DNA from: Siniperca chuatsi
Taxonomy: Eukaryota; Chordata; Actinopteri; Centrarchiformes; Sinipercidae
Direction of reading: 5' to 3'
DNA: 64,000 nt
Assembly: GCF_020085105.1 (NCBI RefSeq)
Contig: NC_058059.1
Span: 26,696,971-26,760,970 of the forward strand
Shown: one piece after another, positions 35,173 through 49,500 of the stretch
Position numbering within the stretch: the first letter of the stretch is position 1
How the letters are laid out: each line of letters starts with the position of its first letter
Position numbers and translations under genes: made by a program
Notes under the pieces: model-generated
Databases searched by the model: none
Told to the model about the DNA's origin: nothing
What the model saw: only the letters and a program-made list of their open reading frames with translations

Positions 35173-38100
35173 ATGATGTCATCACCACCAGCAAAGCCCT
35201 CCTCCACCTCCCTCTCCCCTGGGTCCCGGCTGCCACCCTCGGCGGCCCTGGACTCTCTGTCCGTGTCTTCCCTCCTGTCTGGGGATTTAGACGATGAAGG
35301 AGATGGAGGAAGAGGAGGAGGGGAGGAGGAAGGGCTGGGAGACCTAGAAGTGAACCCATATGATGGCTTGCCCTTTTCTTCGCGCTACTACGCCCTGCTG
35401 GAAGAGAGGCAGAAGTTTCCCATATGGAGGCTCAGGCAGAGTCTACTGGAGCACCTGGAGAGCAACAACATGGTGCTGCTCAGTGCACCCAGTGGAGCTG
35501 GAAAAAGCACGCAGGTAACCAGGAACCAACAGGGCCACAGGCAAAACAACATGTAGTGTATGTCATCACCGAGATTTATTCAGATCAAACTCTAAACATG
35601 AACCTTTCCTTCCCCCAATATTCTTAAATTGACAGTGTTTGTTGCAATCATAGTAGCTGACATTAAATACATGGGAAAGAAAATGAAATGATCTCAACAG
35701 TAATACTTAGCCATGTTTTTGATACCATTCAAATATTTCCATAACACTGTTTGAGAGGAGTGGGTAATTAGTGAAAATTTCATATACTAGTGCCAAGTAC
35801 TGATTTCAGTAGTGATACAAAATAATACTTTATTCAACACCTTAATTTACTGAGTATTATTGAGAATTTATTTGAGTATGATTTTTTTTCATGTAACACA
35901 ATAAGCCAAACATCTTAAATCATACATCAGCGTCTTTTAACACAAACAGTTACATATATATACACAAGAACTTTACTGTGTAAAATTAACAAAAATAATA
36001 TTTTCAATTGGAAAACATCTGATTGAAGAATACAATACTGAAAATACGATACTTACTTTTAATAGTAACAGTAATATTCATATTACTGTAGGTGCTGCAG
36101 ACACAGTTTAGTCAATTCTGCTGTGGCTGAGAGAGCTCATTGCACTGCGACTCTACAAAAGACAGCAAATGAAGATAACCTCTTCACCACTTTGACAACA
36201 CATATACAGTATTTTACATTTAGAAAAAAGCTGCAAATAAATAAAACACAAGCACATCCATTAAAAAACACATTCAGCAGGTTGACAACATACAGTATAT
36301 GTGACATTAAGAAAAACACTGCAAATACAGAAAGTCATACACAAAACAACAGAACTAAGTTACAACAAAATACAAGTTTCTCTAGGACAAAATTGATGAC
36401 CACGCTTGTAATTAATAATAGGTTAATGCTAGGTGTATAGTCAACAGTGGTGGAAGTATTCAAATCAAATGTAAAAGCAGAAATACCTTGATGTAAAATA
36501 TACTCCATTACAAGTCCTTTGGAGTAAAAAGTATAATATTTCCCTCTAGTGTAGTGTAGTAGAAGTATGAAGTATTATAAAATGGAAATACTCAAGTTAA
36601 GTACAAATACCTCAGATCTCTACTTCAGTGCAGTACTAAGTAAATATACTTAGTTACATTCCACCACTGATAGCCAGTATCTCCAGTAATATCGGAATCA
36701 TGCATTTACAATGTTAAAACAAAAATAAATATTGTTAGCTCACTCTTCAATATCATTGATTAATGGTTGAACTATTTCTCAGTTTTTAGTGTTTCACAGA
36801 AATTTGGGTTTAATCTATTTGAGGTGCGTTTTTTTGTGTTATGTATGTGTTGTCAAAGTGGTGAAGATGTTTTCTTCATTTGCTTGTGTTTGTCTATTAG
36901 CAAGTGTTTTCTTAAATTGCAGTGTGTTGAGCTTTCTTGGCCACTGTGCAATTTGATCATGTTGAGGTTTAATTACGTCTTTGCAGATGGCAGAAACCAA
37001 AAGTGGAAGCAGTAAGATGTTGCATGCCACAGTCTTCTTTTCCTTTCGGCTGTTCCCTTTCAGGGGTCGCCACAGCGAATCATGTACCTCCATCTAACTT
37101 CATGTCCTCTCTCACTACATCCATAAATCTCTTCTTTGGTCTTCCTCCAGACCTCCTGCCTGGCAGCTCCAACCTCAGCATCCTTCTACCAATATATTCA
37201 CAGTCTCTCCTCTGAACACGTCCAAACCACCTCGATCTGGCCTCTCTGACTTTATCTCCGAAACGTCTAACATGAGCTGTCCCTCTGATGTCCTCATTCC
37301 TGATCCTGTCCGTCCTCGTCCCTCCCAAAGAGAACCTCAACATCTTAAGCTCTGCTGCCTCCAGCTCTGCCTCTTGTCTTTTCTTCAGTGCCACTGTCTC
37401 CAAGCTGTACAACATCGCCGGTCTCACCACCGTCTCCAACACCTTTCCTTTCATTCTTGCTGATACTCTTTTATCACACAACACACCTGACACTTTTCTC
37501 CACCCGTTCCATCCTGCTTGCACTCGCCTCTTCACCTCTTTTCCACAGTCTCCATTGCTCTGAACCGTTGACCCTAAGTACTTAAAGTCCTGCACCTTCT
37601 TCACCTCTGCTCCCTGTAACCTCACCGTCCCACCTGGGTCCCTCTCATTGACACACATGTATTCTGTCTTACTGCGGCTAAGCTTCATTCCTCTGTTTTC
37701 CAGAGCAGACCTCCATCTCTCTAGATTTTCCTCCACCTGCTCCCTGCTCTCACTACAAATCACAATGTCATCTGCAAACATCATAGTCCATGGAAATTTC
37801 TGTCTAACCTCGTCTGTCAGCCTGTCCATCACCAGAGCAAACAAGAAGGGGCTCAGAGCCGATCCTTGATGCACACCCACCTCCACCTTGAACTCCTCTG
37901 TCACACCTACAGCACACCTCACCACGGTCTTACAGCTCTCATACATGTCCTGCACCACTCTAACATACTTCTCTGCCACTCCAGACTTCCTCATACAATA
38001 CCACAGCTCCTCTCTCGGCACCCTGTCATACGCTTTCTCTAAATCTACGAAGACACAATGCAACTCCCTATGACCTTCTCTGTACTTCTCCATCAGCATC

Positions 38101-41100
38101 CTCAAAGCAAATACTGCATCTGTTGTACTCTTTCTAGGCATGAAACCATATTGCTGCTCACAAATGCTCACCTCTGCTCTTTGCCTAGCTTCCACTACTC
38201 TTTCCCACAACTTCATTGTATGGCTCATCAGCTTTATTCCTCTGTAGCTGCACAGCTCTGCACATCTCCCTTGTTCTTAAAAATTGGCACCAGAACACTT
38301 CTCCTCCATTCCTCGGGCATCCTCTCACTCTCCAAGATCTTGTTAAACAAACTAGTTAGAAACTCTACTGCCACCTCTCCTAGACACTTCCATACCTCCA
38401 CAGGTATGTCATCAGGACCAACTGCCTTTCCACTCTTCATCCTCTTCAACGTCCTCCTCACTTCACTCTTGCTAATCTTTGATACTTCCTGCTCCACACC
38501 AGTCACCTCTTCTACTCTTCGTTCCCTTTCATTTTCCTCTTTCATCAACTCTTCAAAGTACTCCTTCCATCTTCCCATCACACTCCTGGCACCTGTCAAT
38601 ACATTTCCATCCTTATCTTTAATCACCCTAACCTGCTGCACATCCTTCCCATCTCTATCTCTTTGTCTGGCCAACCTGTACAAATCCACCTCTCCCTCTT
38701 TAGTGTCCAACCTAGCATACAAGTCCTCAATGTTGCATGCCACAGTAACCTGGCAAAATCACACTAAGACTAACCGGGTTAATGTAACACAGTAGTAATG
38801 GGCTTATGTGTTGATCTTTTTTTGTATATTTTTGATGAATAGTATATTTTCATATATGTATTTGCTTTTATCTCCAAATGTTTTAACTAAAGACCAAGCT
38901 GATGCTTTGAGCATTATGCTACTAACAGTTTCTCAAGCCCATTCACTACTCTCTTTATAGTAGTAAAGTAGTAGTAGTCATTTTGTGTCGGGCCTTTCCC
39001 TGTGATGGCCTGGTTATCATTACACCTGCTCCTCAGCTCCACTCCCCTCAGCATAATGAATGACAGCATTAAACCATTCCAGTAGCGTTACACTGTTCTG
39101 CTGTAACCTGAACTCTCATTTAATCATGAAACACTCCATGCTCCCCTTTCCAGCACCTTCTTCTCTACCTACCTAGTTTATGCTAGACACTTTCTCCTTT
39201 GTTTTTTTTACCGCTGCATCTTTATCATTCTGGTGACACTCGTAATTATTACAGCTGTTGTTAGGGCACTGTCACTTTGACCTTTGCACTTTGTACTGTT
39301 CTAATGTTGCATTTAATGTCGATCATTTCTGCTATCTTGACTCACTCAGAGTTGAATAAGGACAATGGTATCTTGCTCAAAATGTAATTCAAATGTCATA
39401 TTTTAGAACAAAAATATGACAGAAAACTGAAGCCATGGGGATTACATTTCCATAAAGGTCTGAATATTTGGCATAATTTGTGTCCTCTATTCTTAATTCT
39501 TAATTTGAATCCCCATTAGCTTCCATAAAGTGATCGCAAGTCTTCCTGGGTTTGTTTCTTTGGTGTTTGTTTGAGAATTCAGCCTGTATCTTTCACTTTT
39601 CATCATTAGATCTAATATAGACTTTGATTAAATATTTATTCAAGGTACATTCTAGGGCTGTGTTTATTTGTTCTGTCCAGTCATCCATGGATGGCACTTC
39701 AGTTGTGTGTTCATTTATTACTGGAACATGTACACACCTACAGTACTGTAAGCATGGAACAAATGGCTGATTGTTGTGGATCCAGTTTTCAATTCAATTA
39801 AATTTTTATACATGTAATAATAATAGGAATGATAGTCATAGAATTAATAATGACAATCATAGTAACAAAGCCAATAACAACATCTGTAGTAGCAGTTGTC
39901 AAGCAGGAACACGGGGGCAGAAGGTGGCCCACAACCACAGATCCAGTCTCTGCAGCTCCGGAGGCAGAAATACCTGCTGATTCCACAGGAGAGGAGCTTG
40001 ATAACTGAAGGCTCTGGCTCCCATTCTACTTTTGGAGACTCTAGGAACCACAAGTAACCCTGCATTCTGGGAGCGCAGTGCTCTAGTGGGGTAATATGGT
40101 ATTATGAGCGCTTTAAGATACGATGGTGCCTAACCATTAAGGGCTTTGTAGGTGAGGAGAAGGATTTTAAATTCTATTCTGGATTTTACAGGGAGCCAGT
40201 GCAAAGAAGCTAATATTGGAGAAATATGATCTCTGTTTCTAGTTCTTGTTAGTACATGTGCCGCAGCATTTTGGATCAACTGGAGACTCTTAATGGACTT
40301 ATTCGGGCAGCCTGATAATAAGGAATTGCAATAGTCCAGCCTAGAAGTACCAAATGCATGAACTAGTTTTTTTGGCATCGTTTTGAGACAGGATGTGCCT
40401 GATTTTTGCAATGTTACATAGGTGAAAGAAGGCAGTCCTTGAAGTTTGTTTCATGTGGGAGTTAAAAGATAAATCCTGATCAAAGATAACTCCAAGGTTC
40501 CTTACAGTGCTGCTGGAGGCCAGGACAATGCCATCTAGAGCAACTATATCTTTAGATAATTTGTCTCGGAGGTGTTTGGGACCAAGTACAATAACTTCAG
40601 TTTTGTCAGAGTTTAACATCAGAAAGTTGCAGGTCATCCAGGTTTTTATGTCCTTAAGGCATGCTTGAAGTTTAGCTAACTGGTTAGTTTCATCTGGCTT
40701 GATCGATAGATATAATTGGGTATCATCCGCATTACAATGAAAGTTTATGGAGTGTTTCCTAATAATATTGCCTAGAGGAAGCATATATAAGGTGAATAGA
40801 ATCAGTCCAAGCACAGAACCTTGTGGAACTCAGTGACTAAGTTTGGCAAGCACGGAGGACTCACCGTTAACATGTACAAACTGAGATTGATCTGATAGAT
40901 AGGATTTGGAATACCTTAGTGCGGTTCCTTTAATGTCAGTTGAATGTTCCAGTCTCTGTAATAGGACGTGATGGTCAGTGGTGTCGAATGCAGCACTAAG
41001 ATCTAACAAGACAAGTACAGAGACAAGCCCATTGCAATTAAAAGGCCAGTCTGCATCACAAAACACTATTTTTGAGGAAGAAGCCCATAGCAAACTTAAT

Positions 41101-44100
41101 ATATTACCAAATGTTGTATGATAGGGTTGGGTTTTTTTCTCTGACTATTATAGCTGTAAGATTATATTTGTTGGATTTAAAGGTACCCTCTAGAATTTAG
41201 TCGTGGAATTACTAGTAGCGCTATGGAGAAATGTTTTTGTGAGCACGTTCTGATTTGTTTGTAGCTCATGCACACGCACAAGAATACACATGCATGGGCA
41301 TGGGCACGGGCACGCGGTGAAGCAATACACTTTCCTGCCACCGCTATTCCACAGATATGCAATGGGTTGTGATAAGAAACGTAGCAGTTCGCCAATAGAC
41401 GCAGGGAAGAAGAGGACTGCTAGCAAGCAAACATAGGTTTAAACAATGCAGGTTTCAAAATGTCACATAGTGTGTTTTAGTAAGAAACACTGAATGTAAA
41501 CATAAACTTTGTTTACAAGAAAACTCCACAGGGTACCTGTGGTTAATTGTGAGATTTGTATTCAAGAAACTGAAAGGAGTTAGCATTGTGACTACAATAC
41601 CTTAACTGGCTTTTTGGGGCTGAAAATCTCACTTTGTGTTTTGTCTCTTTTGAGGCAAACTTTAAGTTCTGCTAATCGGTATTTTATATTTTCTGACCTG
41701 TATTATAGTGTATTATATTTTTTGCTTAGTACTTCTATTTCTGTGTGCACTGACGTGATAGTGAGCTACTGTAACAAAAATGTTTCCCCTTGGGGATAAA
41801 TAAAGTATTTCTGATTCTGATTAACAATCTCAAAAGTCTGCAAGGAACAGGAAGGAGGTCGCTTTTTGGTTTATTTTGGTTTTATGGCACATTATAGAAT
41901 ATTGCTTGTTTCACTCTCAGTGCTCTCAACCTTGTCTCCAACAGCAGGCAGCTGTTTTAAGTGAAAAAGCTCTGATAAACCCACTGTACACTACCTGCTC
42001 AGCACCAAAGAGCAATCAAAATTAGCTGGTGAAGCAGTTAAAGCTGCTCTCAGCAAGAATGAGAGTGAATATTGTGGACTTGCATTCTTCAGGTGGACAC
42101 AAACACAAATCCAAATGAATACTAATGTTGCTATGCGTCTGTTGGATGTGTAAATAGGCAACTTTATGCTAACATGTTAGCCATAACAACTTTATAAAGG
42201 ATAATATTAGTCAGTGCTTTTTAGGTTGTTGTGGAGTTCCTCTGCTGCAAAGTGGCTAAAAAAATCATTTAATGCAGCTGTAACAGCTTCAAGCAAATTG
42301 TCGTCATAGTTTAGAGTCCACATTTTTAAGATTGGTGTGAGGCACTTGTACAGTGGATGGACTTAACCAGCCCCACTGACCAATATTTATTTGACTGTGG
42401 AGTCTTGACTCGTCCACATTCTCCTAGTGTGAGCTGTAGAACCACTCTGAACTTCCACTTGGAGTTGTAAGAAGTAAGAAATGTCTGAGACATCTGGAGG
42501 AAAAGTGCTCCACCTTCATTTTCAAGTAGTGTGTGTTCACAAATGTAACTTGTGTTTTAAGTTGTGTGTGCTTCTGAAAAGCTGAGTAAAACTGTGTGTA
42601 ATCAATCAAGTCCCTAGTATTATATTACTACTTCTTCCTCTTGTTGACCTGTCTTTCTTCTCTTCTTCCTCATGTTCTCCCTGCAGGTGCCACAGTGGTG
42701 TGTGCAGTATGCTTTGTCCTATGAATTTTCTCAGGGCCTGGTGTGTTGTTCCCAGCCCTATTCGGTGGCAGCGGTGAGTCTGGCCCTTCGTGTGGCTGAT
42801 GAGATGGACCTCAGCCTGGGTCTGGAGGTGGGCTACAGGGTGTCTCATGATGACAGCTGTATACCCGACACCCTGCTCAGGTTAGAATGCATGGATAATG
42901 GCCATTTGATAATAACATCTTATTATTTTCCCCAGTACTGTGTAATGACTCTCATTTTCAGTTGCACTATTACAGCTACCAACAGCACACTGTCAGAAGG
43001 TTTCTCCATTTAATAATTAATGCAATAAAAATCAATTTAATACACATCTGTCTTTGTGGACCTGAGCAATGTGTCAAACTCAATAAATAAAACTATTTAC
43101 AAATAACAAACATGAAACATTTTTAAAAGATGAATAAATAAAATAAAGCGGTATTCAAATGGTTGCAAACTGCAATTTCACTGCTAGATGCCACTAAAGC
43201 CTACACACTGGACCTTTTAAATTTTCACTGAATCATTATTACCAGTACCAGCAGTATCACCCCAGATTTACCTCATTAGTGGCTGTATTTCTATTAAAAA
43301 CTAGAAAATGTTCCAAACAATCATACTGATATAGTAATTTCAACAAATATCTAAAGGAAAAACATTGGCTTTTTCATATTGACAACAGTTTATTATAAGT
43401 ATGTATTCCATGGCAATATTCAGTAGTTTTGGTAAAAGATTATTAGCAATACTAACTTAAAGGAAGTTTGAAGCGAGTCAAGCTAGCTGTGTCCCCTCTG
43501 CTTGCTAAGCTAAGCTAAGCTAATCGACTCTTGCCTCCAGCTTCATATTTAACAAACAGACATGAGTGTCGTATCGATCCTCTCATCTAACTCATGGCAA
43601 GAAAGCGAGTAAGTGTATTTCTCAAAATGTCAAACTATTCCTTTAACCATAAATACACTTTTCAACAATTAGTTGAGCGTGCTTTAAAAAAAAAAAAAAT
43701 TACAAAGTCATTGGACTTTTTATTCATTTCCATAATTTTGTTCAGTAAGCCCTCTGAAACTAAACTACATAAAAAAATATGATTGATTAGCTTTGAAAAT
43801 TCACCATAAACAGGCCACATGCCAAGAGAGATTTTTCTTCCTTTAACGTCCTGGAAGGAAGCCAGCTGAAAAGGACTTGTTTTAGAAACTGTAGTGCCCC
43901 CTGGGGAGTTTTTGCATAACATACTGTAACTGAGTGCTAGAGATGGCTTAAACAGGTTGAGTACAAGTACAACACATTTTTCAACAAGATATCTATCGCT
44001 ACTCAAAATGTGTTCTACCAAACTGTAGGGAAATCCATGAAATTAGTTATTCATTGCTTTAATTTCTGAGCCCACTGCTGATCTGTATCATGTGTAATCA

Positions 44101-46521
44101 TCTTCTCCTCCCTGGGTGTAATGTAGATGGCTTCATTGGATTTCACCAGTTTTGTATGGTAATGTTACATGGTCTTTCTTTTGCTTACAGCCACACCTTG
44201 ACTCTTTGTTCTGTGTTACCTGCAGTTTGGCAGTAAAAGTGTTATAGCAGTGTATTCACAGAAAATTGATCCCTGTGTCCCTTTCTGCGCTCTCAAATTA
44301 TTAAATAAATAAATGTACAGTATATCCATAAAAGTCTTAATTTTCAGCCATTTAGCACGTCACTTCGTCTCTTAGTTATGTGTCAAAGGAGGCTTTGACA
44401 GAGCTCCTGGCCATTGATAGTGGTTTTTGTGGGGTTTGACCCACTTGGCCACCCTGCTGTCAAATTGCTTTAAAATCTCTATTTCTTTAAAGGTTATTTG
44501 TTCTTTCCTCATCTCTTTTTTCCTTTCCCTCTCTCCAGGTTTGTCAGTGACACTCTCCTGCTAGAGGAAATGATGTCAGACCCTCTGCTGCATCAGTATG
44601 GTGTTGTGGTGTTGGACGAGCTCCAGGAGCGTACTATGCCCACTGACGTGCTGCTGGGCCTGCTGTGTGACGTCTGCCGGCAGAGGCCAGACAACTTCCG
44701 GGTGGTTCTCCTCACTCACCCAACGCTGGCACCTCGCCTCTCCTCCTTCCTGGGACCATCAGTCCCTCACCTCTCCCTGGACAGCCTGTTCACTGACCCA
44801 CCTACCAAAGACCCGGAAGAGGGGCATGAGGTAGAGGAGAACAGGAAGTCTATTGAGATGAAGAGGGTGGAGACGTTGTACCGGGAGCTTTCATCTGGGA
44901 AGGAACCGGTTGCTGCTGCCTGTCACATGGTGCTGGATCTGCACAGAAGGGGAGAGGAGGGAGATGTAATGGTGTTTTTGGCCAGTGCACAGGTACAAGT
45001 TTTATAATTTATATATCTCAGAAAGTAATCCCACTTATAAATATTTTTTAAAATTTCCAAAGTATCAGGAAAAAATACCAAAAAAAACCCACATTTCACA
45101 GTTTGAATGAATATTGTGTGCTAAGGCAAAATATAAACATGTAGTTTGGCTGATATCTATGAGATTATGTGTCTAATATCAAATGTGATTATTTTGTCAT
45201 GATTTAAAGTTACCAGTATAATCCTTAATATTTCAGTCCTGGTTGATTTTGCACCTGTGGTTGCAGGTGGTAACAGCAAGTGCGTCTTAATAATCCGGAG
45301 GTCCCAGAGTTCCGTTCGAAATAACACATGTAGGGCTGAAACGATTAGTCACTTCATCGATTAGTCAACAGAAAACTAATCAGCAGCTATTTTGATAAGT
45401 GATTAATTGTTTCAGTTTAAGCAAAAATGCCCAACGTTCTCTGGTTGCAGTTTAAGTAAGGATGTACTGCTTTTCCCAGTTTTATGGACAAAACAAGACA
45501 TATAAAGACTTGATCTGGAACTTTGGGAAATCGAAATGGGAATTTTTCATTAATCAATAATGAAAATAATCAGTTAGTTGCAACCCTAGATGTGTGTATT
45601 GAGCACTAAGGTTAGAAAACACATCTGGAGTAGTCTAAGCCTGCAGGAACAGTGCTGGGCTGTGAGCTGATTTTGAAAGAGAATCATTACAAAAGGGACA
45701 AAAGAAACGGCTGTAAAACAATTAATATTGAAGTGACTCTTTATAATATCATAATTTAAGCCCTTAGGTCCAATAAGAATTTAAATGTTTCCGCGCATGT
45801 GCCAGTGGAGGAGTAACGCAGTAAGAGGGAAATTTATTCTAAAAAGGCTGTAACTTTGGCAGATACCCACTTCATCTAGCTCAGACTGCTGAAGCCTCAG
45901 ATTATCTTCAGAGAAACTTTGCTGTTGAATGTATTTTTACACAGACTGAGGACTGTGGATTTTGAGGCTGTATTATTGTGTCTCACTTGTAGTTGCTGAG
46001 GAGCTCAACTTTTCTATGTGAGCAGCAGTAATAGATTTTGCTGTTTTGCGGTGGGAACCTTATCATTTTCCTAGTGAATACTATTCACTATTTTTAACAA
46101 AAGGAAAACTGGTCAAACCAATGTTCACTCTGTGGTGAGCTGTAGAGTTTCACCACCTTTGTCTTGTAGAGGAGTGAAACAAGGACACCTCAACTTGAGA
46201 AGCCTCTGGTGCGTTGCAGGGGTCTGGTGTCCTGGTTCACACACGCATTGTATACAACATGCAGACACAGTATCTGTCATGTGTTCACCGTCCATGTGCC
46301 AAGCTATCTTTACATATTGACCTTCAGTATAACAAACTCTCTCATGCACCTTTAACTCCCTTTATGTCAACATCACCGCTGCTGCAGCTCCTCGACTCAC
46401 TGCCAGTCCTGGTTTCCATTTAAGACAGAGCCTAGCGTGTGTGCCTGTGTTAGCTGAGGCTAGATTTGTAAGTCAAAGTCCTCCCTGATGATACTGATCT
46501 GTTCTGGTTAATCCTCAGTGA

Positions 46522-46570
<49 letters not shown>

Positions 46571-49500
46571 AGTGTAGTAACACAACAAGCAAAAGCACAG
46601 AAAAACACTTATCATGCCTTGTGTCAGCTGAAATAAACCCTCACAATGTATGTGGATGTTTGAGAGTGGATTAAAACTGAGGCTCCATTCACTCTCTTCC
46701 TTGTTCTGTGTAGGAAACAGAAGACTGTGTGGCCCTGCTGGAGAAGGAGTGTGTAGCTCTGAGTCCTCAGCTTGGTCCTCTCAGGATCCTCCCCCTCCAT
46801 GCTCGACTGGGAGGGCTGACCCAGAGGGTCTACGAAGCCGACCTCGAACCTTCTACACTGAGGGAGAACGACAGCTCTGAGGGCGTGGATTGCTCAGTGC
46901 TGGGAGCCAGAGGGCCGGGGGTCAAAAGGAAGGTTATCCTCACTGATACCCTCGCAGAGGCTTCCTTCTCCCTGCCAGCTATTCGCTATGTCATAGACAC
47001 AGGCCTTCAGCTCAAAACTGTGAGTTTGTGTTCATACATGACAAAATGTCATGATTAAATTAAAGATTGTTAAAACAAAATAATCCCGCTTATCTCTGTC
47101 TCTTCAGTTTTTATTGTATTTATTTTCTCTGATCGTTGGTTGCTTGTATTTTTTTAATAGAAATGTAAGCTTGTTCTAATGCTGTGCTCATTGTAAGGTG
47201 TTGTACAAGCTAAATCAGCTAAATGCAAAAAATGATTGTACTGTATTGCAGGGGACAAAGTTATTTGATTAAAGTGAAAACAAAATCAGCATGTTCAGGC
47301 TATCATGTAAAAAGTTGACATTTCCATTTCTGACATTTCCCCTTATATTCTGCTACAGGTTTACAATCCACAAATAAGAGCAAACTCGCAGGTCCTGAGG
47401 ACGATCAGCAAACACCAGGCCGACATGCGGACTCAAAGGGTAAACAGCCACCTTCCAGGTAGGTCAAAGGTCATTGCTGCTGTTCTGATTACCAGCTGAT
47501 GTAGTTGTGTAGGATTTGAAAATGGCTGACTTTGGCGACCCCTAGTGGCAGGATGAAAAAAGACACTGTGGCAGACAGCAGTGCATGCCTGCTAATTCAG
47601 ATTTTGGCTTTGCACTTATTTTCTGTATATCCAGCTTTACAAAAGCAGGTAAGAACAATCCAAGTCATTAAATGCTCATTATAGGTAGCTTATACCTATT
47701 TTACAATGCAGCTACTGTATCAAATTGTTAACTGTTTTTATTTATTAATGACATTTTTGAAACAAAGATTTCATGGCTAAAAGTCAAATTCTACAACTAC
47801 AGTAATTTACTGTGTCATGACTGTTTACTACATGTGTTGTTGGTCTTTAGGGCTGTGTCTCCGTCTTTACCCCCAGTCTCTATACGATGATGGGATGGGG
47901 GAGGCTCATTGTCCAGGGGTGGTGGAGGAAAACCTCAGCCACTTGGTGCTGTTGCTCAAGAGGCTTGATATTGCCGACATGGGACAGTGCAAGTTCCTGG
48001 ACAGACCAGGTACCTTCATGAACTACTCTGAATAACAGTGATGTATCACAGAACATGACTGAGTTGTTTAAAAGCACAGATAACTTTTTCTTCCAATGTA
48101 CTGTAATTAACAGAACACTCTTTACTTTGACTTAATCCCACACACACCGTCCTGCTGCCAGAAATACTCACTAGAGCACCAAATGTGGATTAATCCACAG
48201 CTGAAAATAGTCCCCAAAAAATGCACTATTTCCTCCTGTTTGAGTAATGTTTGTTAAAAACTACACTGACCAACTACTGTAGGAAATTACTGAGCCTTTT
48301 TCAAAACTGAAATTATACACTTGTGAGCTGTTTTTAAAGAAGGAAGGAATCAATGGGCTTGGGGCTGAGAGCCACAGACAGAGTAGGGAAAGCGGAATGA
48401 ATTGAGAGATGGAAGTTAAGCATTGGACTTGGAGACGGGTGTACTTTGTCCTTTTTGTTTGTCACATTTGTGGACAGGTTATGAAGGCTCAGCTGAGCTG
48501 TAGAGAGTGTCTACTGTAGTTCATTGACATTAGAGTAGTATCTCCACTGTTTGTCTTCCTTGTTGCTTCATGACCACTGATGTGTACTACAGCAGTTTGC
48601 AGCTTAGTGCATTGCAGTTGGTGTTGTGTCAGTCTAAGACCATGTCTCTCTCTCAATATAATGTGGCTTCTTTCACCTCCCTCCCTCTCTCCTCCATGTT
48701 TATTTTTCTTCCATGTCTCCCTCCTTCCTAGCCCCTGAGGCTCTAATGCAGGCCCTGGAGGACCTGGACTACCTGGCAGCGCTGGATGATGATGGTAACC
48801 TGTCAGAGGTGGGCATCATAATGTCGGAGCTGCCACTGGAGCCACCGCTGGCTAAAGCCCTGATCGCTGCCTGCGAGTACGACTGTGTTGATGAGCTGCT
48901 CACTATAGCTGCCATGCTCACAGGTAGCTGAAAAAAGTGAATCATTTTACTGTAAACAATAAAAATTACAAGAACGACTTACATTTGCACCGATATGATG
49001 CCCATGACACAATGAAAGGCCTTGCCATAGCTGTGTAGATAATATGTAACTAATTGTATTAATTCATATTTATTGTATACATAAAACATTTTAATATGCA
49101 CTTACTGAATGTATTCTTTTAAAATTAACATTTGATCTGATCTTTGTCTTGTGTAAGCTCCTTCCTGCTTTGTGACAGCAGAACCCAGCAGAGAGGAGGC
49201 TGCTGTCACACACTGGCGACCTCTAATGCACACAGAGGGAGACCACATGACTCTCATTAATATTTATAACGCCTTCATAGAGCGTACGTACACCTCCATC
49301 ACATAAATACTTTGTTAGTTACAGGGTTCCCACTGATCATGGAATCTCTAAGAACAAACTGAAATTAGACAGGTGTGTTTCAGACAGGCAAAGGTTGTTA
49401 CATCTTTTCACTACTGTGGAATGTGTTTTAATATTAGCATTAGCAAAACAGGTAGGAATAGAGAGTTTTGGATTTGGATATGGAATGTAATGGAAAATTT

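Noticed and set aside
34761..35297. 178-codon ORF overlapping the first dqx1 exon in another frame
   Set aside because: It crosses the acceptor region, and dqx1 uses a different frame with clear conservation.
37272..38795. Long plus-strand ORFs (up to 245 codons)
   Set aside because: They are antisense shadows of the minus-strand RTE reverse transcriptase.
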